A stretch of 64,000 nucleotides of DNA. It comes from Psilocybe azurescens (lineage: Eukaryota > Basidiomycota > Agaricomycetes > Agaricales > Agrocybaceae). The notes below the pieces were generated by a model. That model had not been told where the DNA came from. It did no database searches and saw only the letters and a program-made list of their open reading frames with translations. Both the position numbers and the translations under genes were made by a program. This document shows positions 11,469 to 25,099 of this stretch, in pieces; position 1 is the first letter of the stretch; every line of letters starts with the position of its first letter. The DNA lies in contig JAJIRX010000811.1 in NCBI GenBank assembly GCA_023853785.1, positions 492,292-556,291 of the forward strand, given 5' to 3'.

Positions 11469-13596
11469 CGAGCTTTATGACCCGCCGCTAAGCGTCGGGG
11501 GGATTCGCTTCGCTCACCCCCCCTGTGCTTCACGGCAGGGTCAACAGCTTCGCTGGGGCTGCGCCCCCAGACCCCGCTTTGTCGGGCGCCCTGCGCCTCC
11601 TCATTGATAAATAAATAATACCAATCACAATCATAATGTCTTGGAGGGAATGAGCTTCGCTCATCCCCCCCTCTTATTGGCACTTCATGTCTCATTAAAA
11701 AATTAATAATAGCAGTCGCTATATAATGTTTTAAGGGGGAATGAGCTTTGCTCATCCCCCCTTGATTCACCTTCTCACTCAAAAATATACAATAATTGTC
11801 TTTCATGTGGGGAGGGATGAGCACAGCTCACCCCTCTCTTGCTTCACAGCCAGTTCAACAGCTTGCAGGAATTGTTAAACTCTACTATGGAGACACACAG
11901 CACCTACATAGTCAAATTATATATACTCACATCAATAACAGTCAATATTTCTGGCCTTATCTAAACAGTGAACAAATACAAATATATATACACAGAACTC
12001 TACATTCAGTGTTCATTAAATATTCCTTTGCTTTGCAAATCTGAAACTAAAATTTCAAATTATATTTGACCCACTCCAACTAATGCACAGTATTTTTGTC
12101 ACCATGCCTGTTTTAATATCCATACACCTGCCAATGTCCACTCCCAATCAATCATCGTCCTACTTTATATCTTATACAATACTGCACTACTCATTCACTA
12201 CCCACAAATCACCTCATATGCACAGAACCTGCAGCATTGTGCCACTTTAAATTTCATACCTTACACTCATCCTCTTCACAATCAAAATAGTCCTGCAAAT
12301 TAATCACATCAATGTACAATCTATTGTATATTAAAATTTAAATGCCAATTCCCACACAATACTTAACAGTCTGTTTATTTTTACATGTATAAACCACATG
12401 AGAGCTTTATCCTCAGAAAAACAAAAATACCACTTGTAGAACACAGTAGACTGCCTATTTTTAATGAGGAAATCATATCCCAGTGTTATCTCTCTGCCCA
12501 CATCTTTTATTTAAATAGCATCTACACACTCACAAATCCCTCTATTGCTATATATCAGTCATAAAGCTTGCCAGTGCAGTGCCCTTGCACCTTGCTAAGT
12601 TAGTGCTGCACACTTCCATACTACATATAACATAAACATTTCATCCTTTACCCTTTCTAAGTCTAATGAAAATTATGTGAAAATGTCACAACAAAGCATG
12701 GCACCTTCAGCATCATGCCTATGCCAGTATATATTCCCACAATATATCCCCAGCCCACTCTTCAACAATTATTGTGTATATTATTGTCACAAAAGAATCT
12801 TACTTTGCATCTTATACAAAACTGGAACTATCCTGCTATCCACAGCATCTGCAACACTCTGCTATTCTAAATTTTATAGCTTACACTCTTTACAATTAAA
12901 ATAGCTGTCTCCTCATCCCACTACATTTGTCCTGCAAATTAATCACATTAATCTACAGCCCATAGTACATTAAAATTTACATGTTAGTTCTTATGAACAA
13001 TATTTAGCTATGTATGTCTATATTTTTATCCACTACATGAGTAAGGTACACTGTAGCTTTATTCTCAACAAAATGATTTTATCACCTGTACAGCACTGGA
13101 GACTGCCTATTTTCAGTTGCAAAATTGTCCCAGTACTATTTTTCTATCTACATCTTTATTAAAAAGTTTCACCCTGTTCCACTCAAACAAAACATGGTCA
13201 TGGTCACCAACCTATAGCTTATTTTGTACTAACTTGTCCACTGTCCTAATCATATTCATTGTTTGCAAATTTATTCAGTGGTTTGCATTTGAATTTTTGT
13301 AAATAGTGTCAACCACAACAACTGTTCACCAAAGCCAAAAACTGCAGAAAAATGCTTTAATACCACTGGAAATGGCTAATAGACACATTGAGGATGTGTT
13401 ATTTAGACATGGAGTCTTTTTGGAATGTGTGGCACCAATTTTGTTATTTGCCATCAGCCTCTGGTTGTTTGTTTCAAAGGGCCCCGCAGCACCGGCCCCA
13501 AAACACAGCAGTCTGCTTAATAATGCTTGGTCATGCTTAGGTAAAATTAACTTCCTCTTTTAGAACGTGAGAAGCAGCTGTGTTTTATATTATAGA
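11469..13596 (-). mobile_element. Helitron unit 4, non-autonomous (type A, 2128 bp), right end of array
   Basis: Near-identical, collinear copy of unit 1. It is the last unit and shows the true array/host junction: TATATTATAGA ends at 13596 and unrelated host sequence starts with TTCTCACG. Read on the minus strand this is host A followed by TC, matching the canonical Helitron 5' insertion context (between A and T). The next gene begins about 400 bp further on, so the array lies in or next to its promoter. Confidence 0.8.
11640..11845. repeat. Cluster of short palindromes in unit 4
   Basis: Three ATGAGC/GCTCAT palindromes at about 11650, 11735 and 11815, matching the positions in unit 1 and slightly diverged in flanking G-run length. 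Confidence 0.65.
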
Positions 13597-13990
13597 TTCT
13601 CACGAAAGCTATTGGCTGACACAGTACTATTTCTGTCTTCTCGGCGAAGGTGGCAGTGACGGCTTGGACATACGAAGAACATGACATGGACACGCCATCG
13701 CAGTTAAGTCGAGTGCTCCATTTCTTGGGGCGTTCGAGGACCGAGGTCGCCTTTACGCGGCACTTTGAGATCCCTTCCTAGGCGGAATACCAGGTTTTCT
13801 TGCGCGTTTGGTTGATTTTGTCTTTGTGTTGGTTTTCATTGTATTGTTATTGTATTTATATTGCAAATATATACCCCTTTGCATACCCTTCTTTTGCAAT
13901 TCTCAGTAAATCATATTTCAATCTGGAAAGGTAACCTACATACAAAATCAGGCGTGGGAATCTTTACCCCAAGGGACGACCAATACTCTA

Positions 13991-16900
13991 ATGTCTCGCC
14001 CCTCCTTGTCCTCTTATATTATTCTCGGAACCCGTTTCTCCAATGGCGGAGGCAAGACCGCCAGCATCGAGCTCGGAATTGGTCCCAAACGGTACGTGTT
14101 GGCTCTAGACACATTTTGAACTATACATTTACTATGTGCCAAGTTGAGCCACTTTACCAGGTCAAGTTGCTGTCAGCTTTGCGTAATGGTTCGTATTAAT
14201 GCTGCATAATGAAGCCATTTAGTTGATAGTATAACAGGAGATCCGTCGGTGATCCACCCATTTCTTACCGAGATCAGCAAAGACAAGCGAAAGTCTGTGG
14301 ATGGAGACATCGACACTGGGGCAGCTGCTCTTCATCTGGCTGTAAGATGTGGATCAGGTGTGTTGGGAATGATAGTAACTGCTAATTTATCGGCTGACAA
14401 TACTCGCTTTGATTAGTTCAAACCGTGGCTTTACTTCTTGCACATCGAGCTATCTCGCCGAATGGTGTTCACCCTCCTGGTTCTGGAACAACACCCCTAC
14501 ATCTGGCTGCCTCTCTTGGAAGAGCAGATGTAGTCAAGCTATTGCTCGAACAAGACAACATTGACGATAGCATACGAGACAGTCAGGGAAAGACGTGTAG
14601 AGACGTAGCGAGAGCCAAAGACGTCATTCGGGCAATCGATGGTATGTGTATATCTGGATCTCAAACTCAACTAATTCTTTGCACAGATTCTCGTTCTCTT
14701 CTCAATACGTCCTACCGCACGTTATTGAGGAACTACATTTTTCACCCGTTAATGACCCGCCCGTGGCGGCCCTGATTCAACTTCTCGAATCGCCTAGAAT
14801 CAAATTCGTAGACCTTTCTTATCTTGACAACGACTCAGGAACATCTCTTCTCCATGAAGCCGCAAGACGCAAAGACCTCCGACTCATCGAGCTGGCCGTC
14901 AGAGCCGGTGCAGACGTGTTCGTTCGAAATCGGAAGGGAAAGATGGCTTACGAGGGAACTGGTAAAGACGATCGCGTCCGGGTCTTCCTACGGCAATGTG
15001 AGCCCATCGTTGAAAAGTCTAACGGGGCAGTGTTGATCAAAGCAATTCATAGTGGCCAATCACGACAAAACATTGATACAGAACTCCACTCCGTTAACTG
15101 AGCCTCCGGTGTTGAAGGGTTATTTGAACAAATATACGAATGTAGCCAAAGGTTACAATACACGGTGGTTCGTCCTAAGAAATGGGGTTCTTTCCTGTAG
15201 GTGATGTCATACCACTTAAGTCATTAGTCTGACTAAATATCCGCCGTCAGATTACCGACATCAAGATGACGAAACCATCGCTAGCCGAGGCTCAATCTCT
15301 ATGAAGACTGCAGTCCTGCATATCGCAGAACGAAATCGTTTTGAAGTGCACTCTTTGCCTTCGAAAGGAATCAATCACAGCTCTGGGTCTCAGAAATGGT
15401 ATATGAAAGCCAATCACCCAGTGGAAGCTCATCGATGGGCAGAAGCTATCAGCAAGAGCATCGAATGGTACAAACAACGTGACAACGCCAACGACAGCGA
15501 CGCCTCCTCTATAAATGCCTCTAGGCGGAGAAGCATGGAAAGCGACAATAGTGGTATCAGGTCGACACCTTCGATGCAATCCCAGAACCTTTCAACCCAT
15601 CTTTGGAGGAAGAGCGCGCCTGGCAGCAATGGAAGAGATCGTGATTCCATGACCGGGTCGACGTATACGTTTGTCGACTCTGCGGATGCTAGCCCCAATA
15701 TGATGCAAAATGACGGAGTGGGGCCTTCTACTGCATCTCATCACACAATCGAGAACGATGGTGGAGATGAAGACAACGATGAAGAGGATTCTTCGTCTGC
15801 CAACTCCGATAAGAAGGCGCCTCCACATACAAACTTCGAGCTCCAAGGCAGTGCCACGTTTGCTCAACTTGATCTATGCGCGCAGCTGGCCTCGAACCTC
15901 TCTCTTCCTCGAGGCACATCAGATAGGGCGATTGAAACCCATCAAGCTCTAACAGAATCTTTGCGCACTACACAGAATCTTCTCAACGACTATTTGCGGA
16001 TTTCCAGGGAGAGAGAAGAGTGGTGGGCTCGACAGCTGAAGAAAGAACGTGCACGCCAACAGTTCTGGGAAGAAAGCCTTGCAACTGTCGTCAAGGACGG
16101 CGAGGCGCTCGAGAAAGAGCTCAGAACCAGGAGTAGGAAGAGAGGCAGCCGTATCTTTGGACCAAGCGCGATGGGTTCTTTATATGAGAAGAAAAGGCCG
16201 TCCGCGCTTGGTTTAACGCCAACATCTTCGACCATGTCACCGCCTTTGATCGAGGAGCCGCCTTCTCCTCAGGCGGAAGGCCCTCCTCCGCCATCTGCAC
16301 CTGCTGCCATACCCAAATACTCTCCTCCGCCCCCGCTACCAGTTCCTAGTTTTGCTGTCAGTCCTCCTACTCCGATCGATCCGATACCTCAGCCAGCTGC
16401 CAAGAAATCGCCGTTGAGAAGTCCAGAGATGGCAATGGGTAGACGGTCCTCGCCCATATCGCTTGATGAAACAGCTTTCAAGATCACCAAGGATCCATTC
16501 GTGGAGGATTATGAGCACGATACGGACGACGAAGACGAGTTCTTTGATGCCATCGAGTCCAACAATCTGCCGAATCTGTATATCAACGAAGGCCTGAAGA
16601 GTCCGGCCAGCGAAGTGTCGTTTTCACCGACCCTAGCAGCTGAGCCTTCTCCAGCTGAGTTGTTGAGCATGGCGACGCTCAAGGGGCCGCTGCCCAAGGG
16701 CACCAATCTCGAGCAATATTCGGGTTATGCGCATCTACGCAGTAGACTGGCGATTGGCAGCGATCAGCGACCTAGCACGAGTCTATGGAGTGTGTTGAAA
16801 CATAGCATTGGGAAGGATTTGACAAAGATCAGTTTCCCGGTTTTTTCAATGAACCGACGAGTATGCTGCAGAGAATGGTGTGTTTCCTTTTTGGTCGTTC

Positions 16901-18398
16901 GGGTTTAGTTGGACCTGTGCTGACGGATTGATAGGCGGAGGATATGGAGTTTTCGGAATGCTGTGAGTATAGAGGTATTCGTTAATTTGAGAACGATATG
17001 ATGCTGACGTGGAGATTGTATTTTAGTGGACGTTGCCGCTCATGAGAGCGATCCTCTTCGACGTATCGCATTCGTCGCTGCATTTGCGATGTCTAATTAT
17101 TCTTCGACTATAGGACGAATTGCGAAGCCTTTCAATCCTATGCTTGTCAGTAATAATGATTTCAATAACGCCTTGTGCGGTGTTTCTGATCAGTTGATGG
17201 TTCCATCAGAGCGAAACCTTTGAATACGTTCGATTGGATAGACAGTATCGATATGTTTCGGAGCAAGTCAGCCATCATCCTCCAATCTCGGCATGTTGGG
17301 CAGAATCGCCTTCGTGGCATTACTTCGGCGAGGTACGCTATCTGGTTAAATCATGTACTGCGATGCATGATACATGAAATGTGTTTTTACTTGTTTTAGG
17401 TTGATGCGCAGAATAAGTTTATGGGCAAATCCTTTGAGATCCGACCTACTGGTGTGGCCCATGCCAACCTGCTTTTGCCAGAAGATGCCGCCCCGGATTA
17501 TCCAAGAGCGCCAGGCGAGCTTGCCAAGGGCAAGGTTTTGGAGCACTATAGTTGGAAGAAGGTCACTACGAATGTGTCTGGCTTTATCCTGGGCTCGCCG
17601 ACCATTGACCACTACGGAGATATGGTGGTATGTATCTAGTCCCATTCGTATGTGGCGTCATCAAAACTGATTATTCGTGTCCTTGTACTTGTAGATCACC
17701 AATCATCGTACTGGTGATCAATGCATACTACCTTCAAGCCTCGTGGATGGAGAGGCAGAGATGCTTACGAGATCTCAGGCCAGGTTATCGACGCCGACGG
17801 ACAAGTGGCATATGAGATTGCTGGTCGCTGGAACTCCCAGCTTGTGGCGAAGAAAGTAGGATCCGGCAGCGGCCAGCTTCACCCCGACATCTCCGTGACA
17901 GGACCCAACTCTCCGTCTGTCGCTCCTGAATACATCCTCCTCTGGCGAAACTCGGAAAAGCCAGCTGGGTCTCCATTCAACCTCACGCCATTCGCGATAA
18001 CTTTGAACGACTGTCCTCAAGATACGCTTCGGCCATTCCTCTGTCCTACGGATTGCCGACTGCGGCCCGATCAGAGGGCGTTTGAGTTGGGGAAGTATGA
18101 ACTTGCGAATGATCTCAAATCAGCACAGGAGGATAAGCAGAGGTCGATTCGGAAGGCGAGGGAGGAGGGTAGGCTGCCGCCGCATAATCCTAGGTGGTTC
18201 TCGGCTGAGACGGATGGTGATACTGGGGAGAGGGTGTGGACCCCTGCACGGACAAAAGATTATAAGCTGGAATATTGGGAAGAGAGAGAGAAGGTGTGGG
18301 GCAAAGGTGGGAAAGCTGAGTGGAATGGCGTGGACGATATATTCATCGAGGAACCGCCAATCGTTTCGGAGCTCTTGAAGAAAACTTCAAAATACTAG
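13991..18398 (+). CDS. Osh1-type oxysterol-binding protein (ankyrin-PH-FFAT-ORD)
   Basis: Lipid-transfer protein that moves sterol or phosphoinositide at ER contact sites. Read through inferred introns it holds ankyrin repeats (about 14240-15000, e.g. GTTPLHLAASLGRADVVKLL), a PH domain (about 15100-15480, GYLNKYTNVAKGYNTRW), a linker with coiled-coil and Pro-rich parts, a canonical FFAT motif EFFDAIE in acidic context (about 16535, VAP binding at the ER) and the OSBP-related domain with signature EQVSHHPP (about 17270). It ends at a stop at 18398. Introns are about 50 nt. The start is uncertain: ATG 13991 or ATG 14044, depending on the first donor (GTCCCA or GTACGT). Frame breaks of 1 nt appear near 14750, in the T6 run 16841-16846 and near 17725. 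The domain set is complete, so a functional gene with assembly indels is more likely than a pseudogene. Confidence 0.88.
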
Positions 18399-19581
18399 TT
18401 CTAAGCAAGTTCTAAGGACGGACGCATTTACTCGTACGATGATCACCAACTTTTTCCCCCTTTTCCTTCATTTTCTTTACACGAAATTCTATACATCGCT
18501 TAAGCTTGACATATCTGTAATTCTGTCTCTTTCATTCACATACTTCCCAGTATTAATGTGTTCAATAGATTACCAGCATGCACTACATACTATCATACAT
18601 ATTTGCGGTCATCGTACGGCAAATCCCGGTTGCGACAATCGTGGCAGTCGTTCAACGTTGGGTGACGGTGACTTCATTCTGAATCACATCAAGCTTGGAT
18701 CAAGATACTCTAGGATACCCATTCGTAGGACATATCTCGTTGCATGAAAACCCGAGAAAGCCATTGGCCAACGCCAAAAAATGTCATATAGCCAGTTAGT
18801 GGCCTTAAAAGTAATCCCGTGCGCAGCATATGAACCTGTTTTACAGCAGTGATGAGCCATTATGATAGGTATCTCATGGCACCGGGTCTATCTTTGCTCG
18901 TGCACAGTCTTTTAAGCAAGAACAAGTGGCTTCTTTGGTTTATTTTAAAGACTCTCCACTATCGAACTGATGGTGATTGTCGGTGTTCCTCATTCCCATT
19001 CCTCCCAAAACATCAAGACCCTTAAGGCGAGTTAACGCGTGAACAGAGTCGTTCGTCTTTTCCTTATCCGAAATACGTTATTCAGGCATTACAGAGACTC
19101 GTATGGACAACCAGAACGGATGCTCCAGCTCCGTCTTTACGAAACAACGTGGACAATCGCTCAAACCCTGGTCCCTTTTTCCAAAATTGAATGATGGATG
19201 AGCGTCTAGTTGGGAATCGAAGCACACTGCCACAACTGGGAAGATAGGTCAGCTGCTCGGCACCCTGTGTCCTGAGATAGCCCCTGCGGTCGCGTGTCTA
19301 GAGTACACTGCCTTCCCACTCATACGCGTACTCATAGGTGTGCATCCTGGGATAAGACAGGTTTTTACGCATAGACGAGGCGTTAGAATGTCAAGCTGTC
19401 ATTCCTGTTGTACCGGCATTGCCTTCTTGAGCGAAAATCCTATCGAAGGTGAGTTTCCAGCCACTGATGTTCGTGCCTTAAGGCTGAGAGAAAAATATTC
19501 ACTGACGCAATCCCCTGGTTTCTTCTTTGGCTCTTCTACTCTGGCTCTTCTAGTTCAAACCACCAAGAACGACGATTCTAG
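18399..19581. other. Intergenic region, no gene seen
   Basis: Between the OSBP-type gene and the DUF6535-like gene. Open frames are short and lack splice-consistent extensions or recognisable motifs. CT-rich stretches just before 19582 (around 19515-19560) would suit a fungal promoter. Nothing else supported. Confidence 0.5.
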
Positions 19582-22500
19582 ATGGGCCTTGAAGCCATGA
19601 AAAGCCCCTGGACCTTGCTGTGGACGAGTGTCAGAAATCTTTTGAGTGACGGAGCAAGTGCATCCACCACTCTGTCTGCACTCACAGGTCGTTTCCCCTT
19701 TCCCCGCGATGTCGAGAGGGCAGATTCACGGTTAGCAGACAGCAAAGGTACGATTCTATCATCAGATAGACGTGTTCGTGATTCACAAAAGTCTATTTCC
19801 AGTTTATCGGCCGTCGTCCAGAGCAGGTTCAGTAGAGACAGCATACAGAGAATATGTGCCGATATCCAGTGCAGATCTGCACAACCCATTCGCAGACTAC
19901 CTCGCAGACGACGCGAAGGTTTGGTCGATGTACCTCGAATTTACGAAGTTAAAAGGAGAAGAGTTGATGAGGATCTGGAACAGTGATTTGGATACTATTT
20001 TGATATTTGTACGTTCCGGTCATTTCGTAGACTTTATCTCTCTAATGCTATTTTTTCAGGCGGGTCTGTTCTCTGCCATTTTGACCGCTTTCCTGATCGA
20101 AACCCGCAAGAATCTCCAACAAGACACACAAGTGATCACGAACAATCTCCTTGAACAGCTCATCCAATCTCTGTCTGCCGACCCCCAAACAACTTCGCCA
20201 CCGTCAACCAAATTTGCGCCATCGTCGCCCCTGGTATGGGTCAATGGACTTTGGTTCGTCAGTCTCACATTCAGTTTGGCCGGTGCTTTCGGAACAATCC
20301 TGGCGAAAGGCTGGGTATCTCAGTTCATCCCAGTATCTGCTGGATTACCCATAGTCGACGCGTGTAATCGACACCGCCGCTTCTTTGGCGACGACCAGCG
20401 ACATCTACGAGCAGTTATTGCTGCGTTGCCGATCACACTACATGTTGGATTTTACCTTTTCTTCGGAGGCCTCGTCATTCTCCTTTTCGAGGACGATCCG
20501 CGGATTGCGGTGGTGGTGACGGCACTCATCGCCATTACCATGCTTCTCTACCTGGGATGTAGTGTCCGTCCCATTCTCAATCCGAACTCCCCATTTAGGA
20601 CGCCGATATCTGGTCTGCTGCCAATTGTGAGCATGACGTTATTCAGAAAGCGTAAAGGGAGCTCATTGAGATTGCGCGATTAGATTCCCGGCCTCTTCGT
20701 CCCTCTTATCCTTCTCGGGGATGCAATCGGACACCTGTCATTCTCGCCTCGCAATCGACGCCGCAAGGCGCGTCGGATCACAGGCGCCTACACAAACGTT
20801 GAGCGCTTCTGTTTGTCGATGACAAAGCTCCGCAGGCTCTGGATGAACGGCATTCTGCACACCATCACATCGCTATACCAGCTCATGCTAGTTTCGAATC
20901 CGCCGTCGGACGAGTTGCGGACCGATGTGCTCGTTGGACTCTTTTCTCTTGCGCGAAGCTACAACCTCGACGATCCGGTATGCGCCCTGGCTGGGTTGCC
21001 CATAACACCAAGGCTACAAGACTCTCTGTATACCACAGATCCTCTGCCTGTTTTGACGCGGAATATCACAGAGTTATTCTCCTCGCCAAAAACTACAGAG
21101 AACCCAGAAATTGCTCAGGCGTACCTTACCGTGCTACTATCGCTAGTGCAGACCACCCACTCTTCCATGAACTGGACTGCAAACTCACTTGTGCCTTTAC
21201 TGGAGCCAGGCGGCATCCTTTCTCACTGGGATACTTTTCAAGGCGATATCCTTGAATTGGTTATCTGCATTCACATACACGTTCGTGTGCGCTCCGGGTT
21301 CTTGTTACCTGCAGATTTCACCAATCGGATCCCTGATGTGATCGCCAATTGCACAAAACCTCTGCACCGGCAGTTATTAATCGAAGCCTCTCTCATTCTG
21401 TCTGTCATGGATAAGGGCCATACACTCGAAGGCTTAGCGATGGACGGTACGCGTCAAGCTCATGATAAAATTCTGAAACATTTGTTCATCTTATATTGCA
21501 GAACGCATGCATCCATTGTTATTAGGCCCCGATCTTGGACTAACACTTTCCAATATGATCCGAAATCCACAGAAACGTGTTCAAAGAGCCGTTCTGAGCT
21601 CTATTTCCGCCATAGGTGTCCATGGTATGGTGCAGCTGCTCCAAACGCAGGACATAGAGTATTGACTAAACTTGAATCTGGAATTCAGAATCTGGCTGCG
21701 CTACTCTAATACATCAGGACATTGTCGGTTTGCTCCTGGATCACATTCCGGGAAGCGATTCCCAATTCCAGTGCGAAGCTCTTCTCATTTTCGGGGTATT
21801 TCTGCGGCCCGACGGGCAGAGCGAAGCTCTTGATGAAAATCAAGGTGAGCAACCTAGACACTGAGCTTGTGGCCCTGCACATCGGCTGATATGATTTTTA
21901 GATCTGATTTACGAACAGGTCATGTTGGAACCATGGATAGAATCCATGTTCAGCCTGTTCCTCGCTGCGATGCTCAAAAGCGAACAATTGAACGTCCAGG
22001 AAGCTGCGGTGACAATCATTTCATCGTATCTTCGCCATGGTGAGTGCCCATGCTCCATTAACCCAGAAGGATATTCCTGGTATATTTATATTTTTGAAGA
22101 TTACCCTAGAGAACAATTTCTACGCTTGGATCATACCAGCGCCCTGCTGAGTATGCTCAATACTGAAGAAAGTAGTGTGCAAATTGCTGCTATGAAAGTC
22201 TTGAGTGAGATCTTAGCCTTTGGTAAGTAGCTATCTTTAAAAGATATCACACTCTAACGTTATGACACGTAGAGGATGGTCGCTCCGCGCTCGATTTGCA
22301 TGAATTCAGCCGAGTCGTCGGTGAAGCCATGGCGCAGAGTACATCTCAAACCGGCATACATCGAAATCTACTCAATTTTGTCCATACATGCCTTGCTTTT
22401 GGTTAGTATCTTCAATTTCTCGCTATTCTCGGGGCCGTGCTGACGTATCGTTCACCTCCATAGAAGATTTGAAATATGTCCTTGTTCCCCAAATTAAACA

Positions 22501-24888
22501 CCCATTGGTCGAACTTTTCAAACTCGGAGGCTCAATGTCTGAGTTCACAGATAAACTCTTTTCTCTTCTATATGAGATATCATGCGATAGTCAGTCATTG
22601 ATTCCGCCTCAGGTTTAATTTAACTTGACTTTGATATATTTTAGATCTGATTTGCCACCATCTTTTGAATGCCGATGTCATCTTGTTTCTACTCAACACA
22701 ATCACTAATACCGAATCCTTCAATCCTTGGTCTATTGACATAACATATTCATCACTAATTAATATCTTAAATAGAAGTGAGTCATATTGCCTTTTGCTGC
22801 TGTCGTTTCGCCCTGTTGACAGCATCTGGCTATTAGATGACGGGTCGCTCAACTTCTCGAGCGAGATTGTGAACGACATCAAAAACCTTTGATTTCTACC
22901 GATATAATACACACTATTATTCATCTAATGGAAAGAGCAGAACCATCGTTACAAATTCGCTCCATGGATCTTCTACAGAATTGCCTGCACTACTGTACGT
23001 TTATCTGATCCAACTTAGGGCATATCTGTGCTGATAACTCTATCAGTCGATCTTCGTCAACAGCTAAGCAGCTCAAGAATCATTCCACGCCTAATTCAGC
23101 GTCTCGACTTGGGGAGACCCCTCCGTCAAGAAAGCTTCACTTAATATCCTTCTGAAGCTGATGGAATATGGTACGGCTCTGCACATATTTTCTGGGAGGT
23201 TTCTGACATATGGCCTCAAGATCATATCCGACCAGCTATTATACAGTCACCTGGCATCGTTGACTCTTTGTTGACGATAATTTGGAGAGATTGGACAGAG
23301 CTGTCGGAGCCATCCTTAAAGCTTCTAACGCTCTGCATGAAGCATAGTATGTTTTTACAATCAGTGATATTTGCAGCACTGAACACAGATTTTAAAGGCG
23401 CACACCCGATCACAATCCTGCCTGATTGGACCCCAACTATGCTAACACAAATATTATGCACGAGTAATAATCATGGAATTGTAGCCGCCTTGGTTATTAT
23501 TTCGGAATGTGCTCAATGGTCACATCTGAAAGATTGTATGTTGTCCTTACTTTTTGTTTGTTTATGCACTAATTCAGAGCTTAGACGGCACTATCATGAA
23601 ATTCCTCTCGACCGAAATCCTCATGAAAGTAATAGATATTTTCTGTTCGACCAACGAACTTCTAGTGCAGGAAAAGGCCACAGATGTTTTATATCGTATC
23701 ATTAACCATGGTAAGAAATTTATAAGAGTTGATCTAGATTGATTAGCCAACTCATCAAATCCCTAAGACCAACTTCGGCAAATAATTGTTATGGAGAACT
23801 TCGTGAAGAGTATCCTGGATGCTTCGATAAATAGTGACATCACTTTCCAATCGGCAGCTTTGGACTTGCTTTACATGCTTTTGAAATATGGTAAACTTGT
23901 TCCAAGTCGCTCATTCCAAGTGCTCATATATCTTTGTCAAAAGAGCGCACAATTCCATTATTCAAACCAGAATATATGGAGTTGCTCTTGGCCAATCTTG
24001 AAACCTGCGATTATCTCACACAAACTCTGATATTGAACATCGTGCTGCAAATAGCGGAAACAGGTTAGTTCGAAGCTCTTCATTGTGGTCATATACTCAG
24101 AACCATTCGCGTTTTCAGAGGATGGTCGCAATACCATTATTACCGGGAATGTTCTCGATAAAGTCATAGACCTTGGCACCTCTCCAGATACCCACGTGTC
24201 TGCTACGGTCATGCGCGTGATTGAACTCCTCTTCGCATACAGTACGTATATCTTCCCATTGACCTGTTCGTGGGAATATTTTTCAATACGCCTTTAGACG
24301 ATCTACGGCAGGAGATCAACACCACTATATTTATGCAGCTAGTTACATATATTCTACACACAAGTAATCCACAGCTACACGCCGCCGTGTGTCGCACTTT
24401 CACGAGCTTCATGAAATATCGTGAGTTGTATAAATTGCTTTCACAAACACTTTGATTGACTGGAAGTTATTGTTATTACAGGCGACGTTCATCACAAAGT
24501 AATCCATCCCGAAGTTATCAAACCGTTTTACCAGAGCTTGTACCAGAATACAAACCCTTTAACTTTACAGTTTAACTTGAGAAGTAAGATCAGCCTGCCT
24601 AGTATTATTTCGTAAGGAAAACTAATTTGGGATGCTTCAGGTAGCCAAAGATACTATTTCTCGAGAATCCTGCAGATCATGCAGGATGCGGACAGCGATA
24701 CCCTGAATATCTTGATACAGGAGCTCTTCCCTCCTGTCACGCCGTTTGAAAATCAAATCGCCTTTGAACACGCATCTTTAGAATTCCCTGACGATATAGA
24801 TCCCCATCGTTCAGGACACTCGGTTATCGACGATGCCGATAGCATTATCTTGCAAGTAGATGCAGAGGAATATTACAATGTACCATAA
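19582..24888 (+). CDS. DUF6535-like membrane protein with armadillo/HEAT-like repeat tail
   Basis: Basidiomycete-type protein of unknown function. The start ATG 19582 gives an N-terminus joined through introns 19748-19802 and 20009-20059 to the DUF6535-like part: a W-x-MYL..F..L.. helix, then AGLFSAILTAFLIETRKNLQ (first membrane segment), an Asp/Pro linker, WVNGLWFVSLTFSLAGAF (second) and two more hydrophobic segments to about 20620. Intron 20627-20683 removes an apparent TAG. From 20684 on, the protein is helical and ARM/HEAT-like; between about 21900 and 24890 each short exon encodes one repeat of about 40 residues, and nearly all introns are phase 1. It ends DAEEYYNVP at 24888. Frame breaks are apparent around 21620-21715, at the A5 run 22881-22885 and near 23110. 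Likely membrane-anchored with a cytosolic interaction tail; no enzymatic motif seen. Confidence 0.75.
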
Positions 24889-25099
24889 ACCAGTAATACA
24901 AATGATTAATAGGACAAACCAAGAGCCAAATGAGTCCGGGTGAGAGCAGGACGAGCAACGTTTCGTTATTTGTTAACAAGTCTTTGTATTTGCAATAGCC
25001 TCACCCTGATAGATCATTAACCAGATATCAGTCGTTCTTTCATTTCATTTTGAGTTGACGTTTCTACAACTGGGTTATACTATGGTGCCAAAAGAAGTT
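24889..25099. other. Convergent intergenic spacer
   Basis: About 210 bp between the 3' ends of two convergent genes. It should carry both 3' untranslated regions; no repeat or RNA gene is visible. Confidence 0.5.

Noticed and set aside
638..13596. Small open frames (60-110 codons) in non-autonomous Helitron units
   Set aside because: They are not conserved between near-identical units and have AT-driven composition.
20684..20812. Premature TAG ending the DUF6535-like frame at 20683
   Set aside because: The TAG forms the acceptor of a 57-nt intron (GTGAGC donor at 20627); the same frame continues after it.
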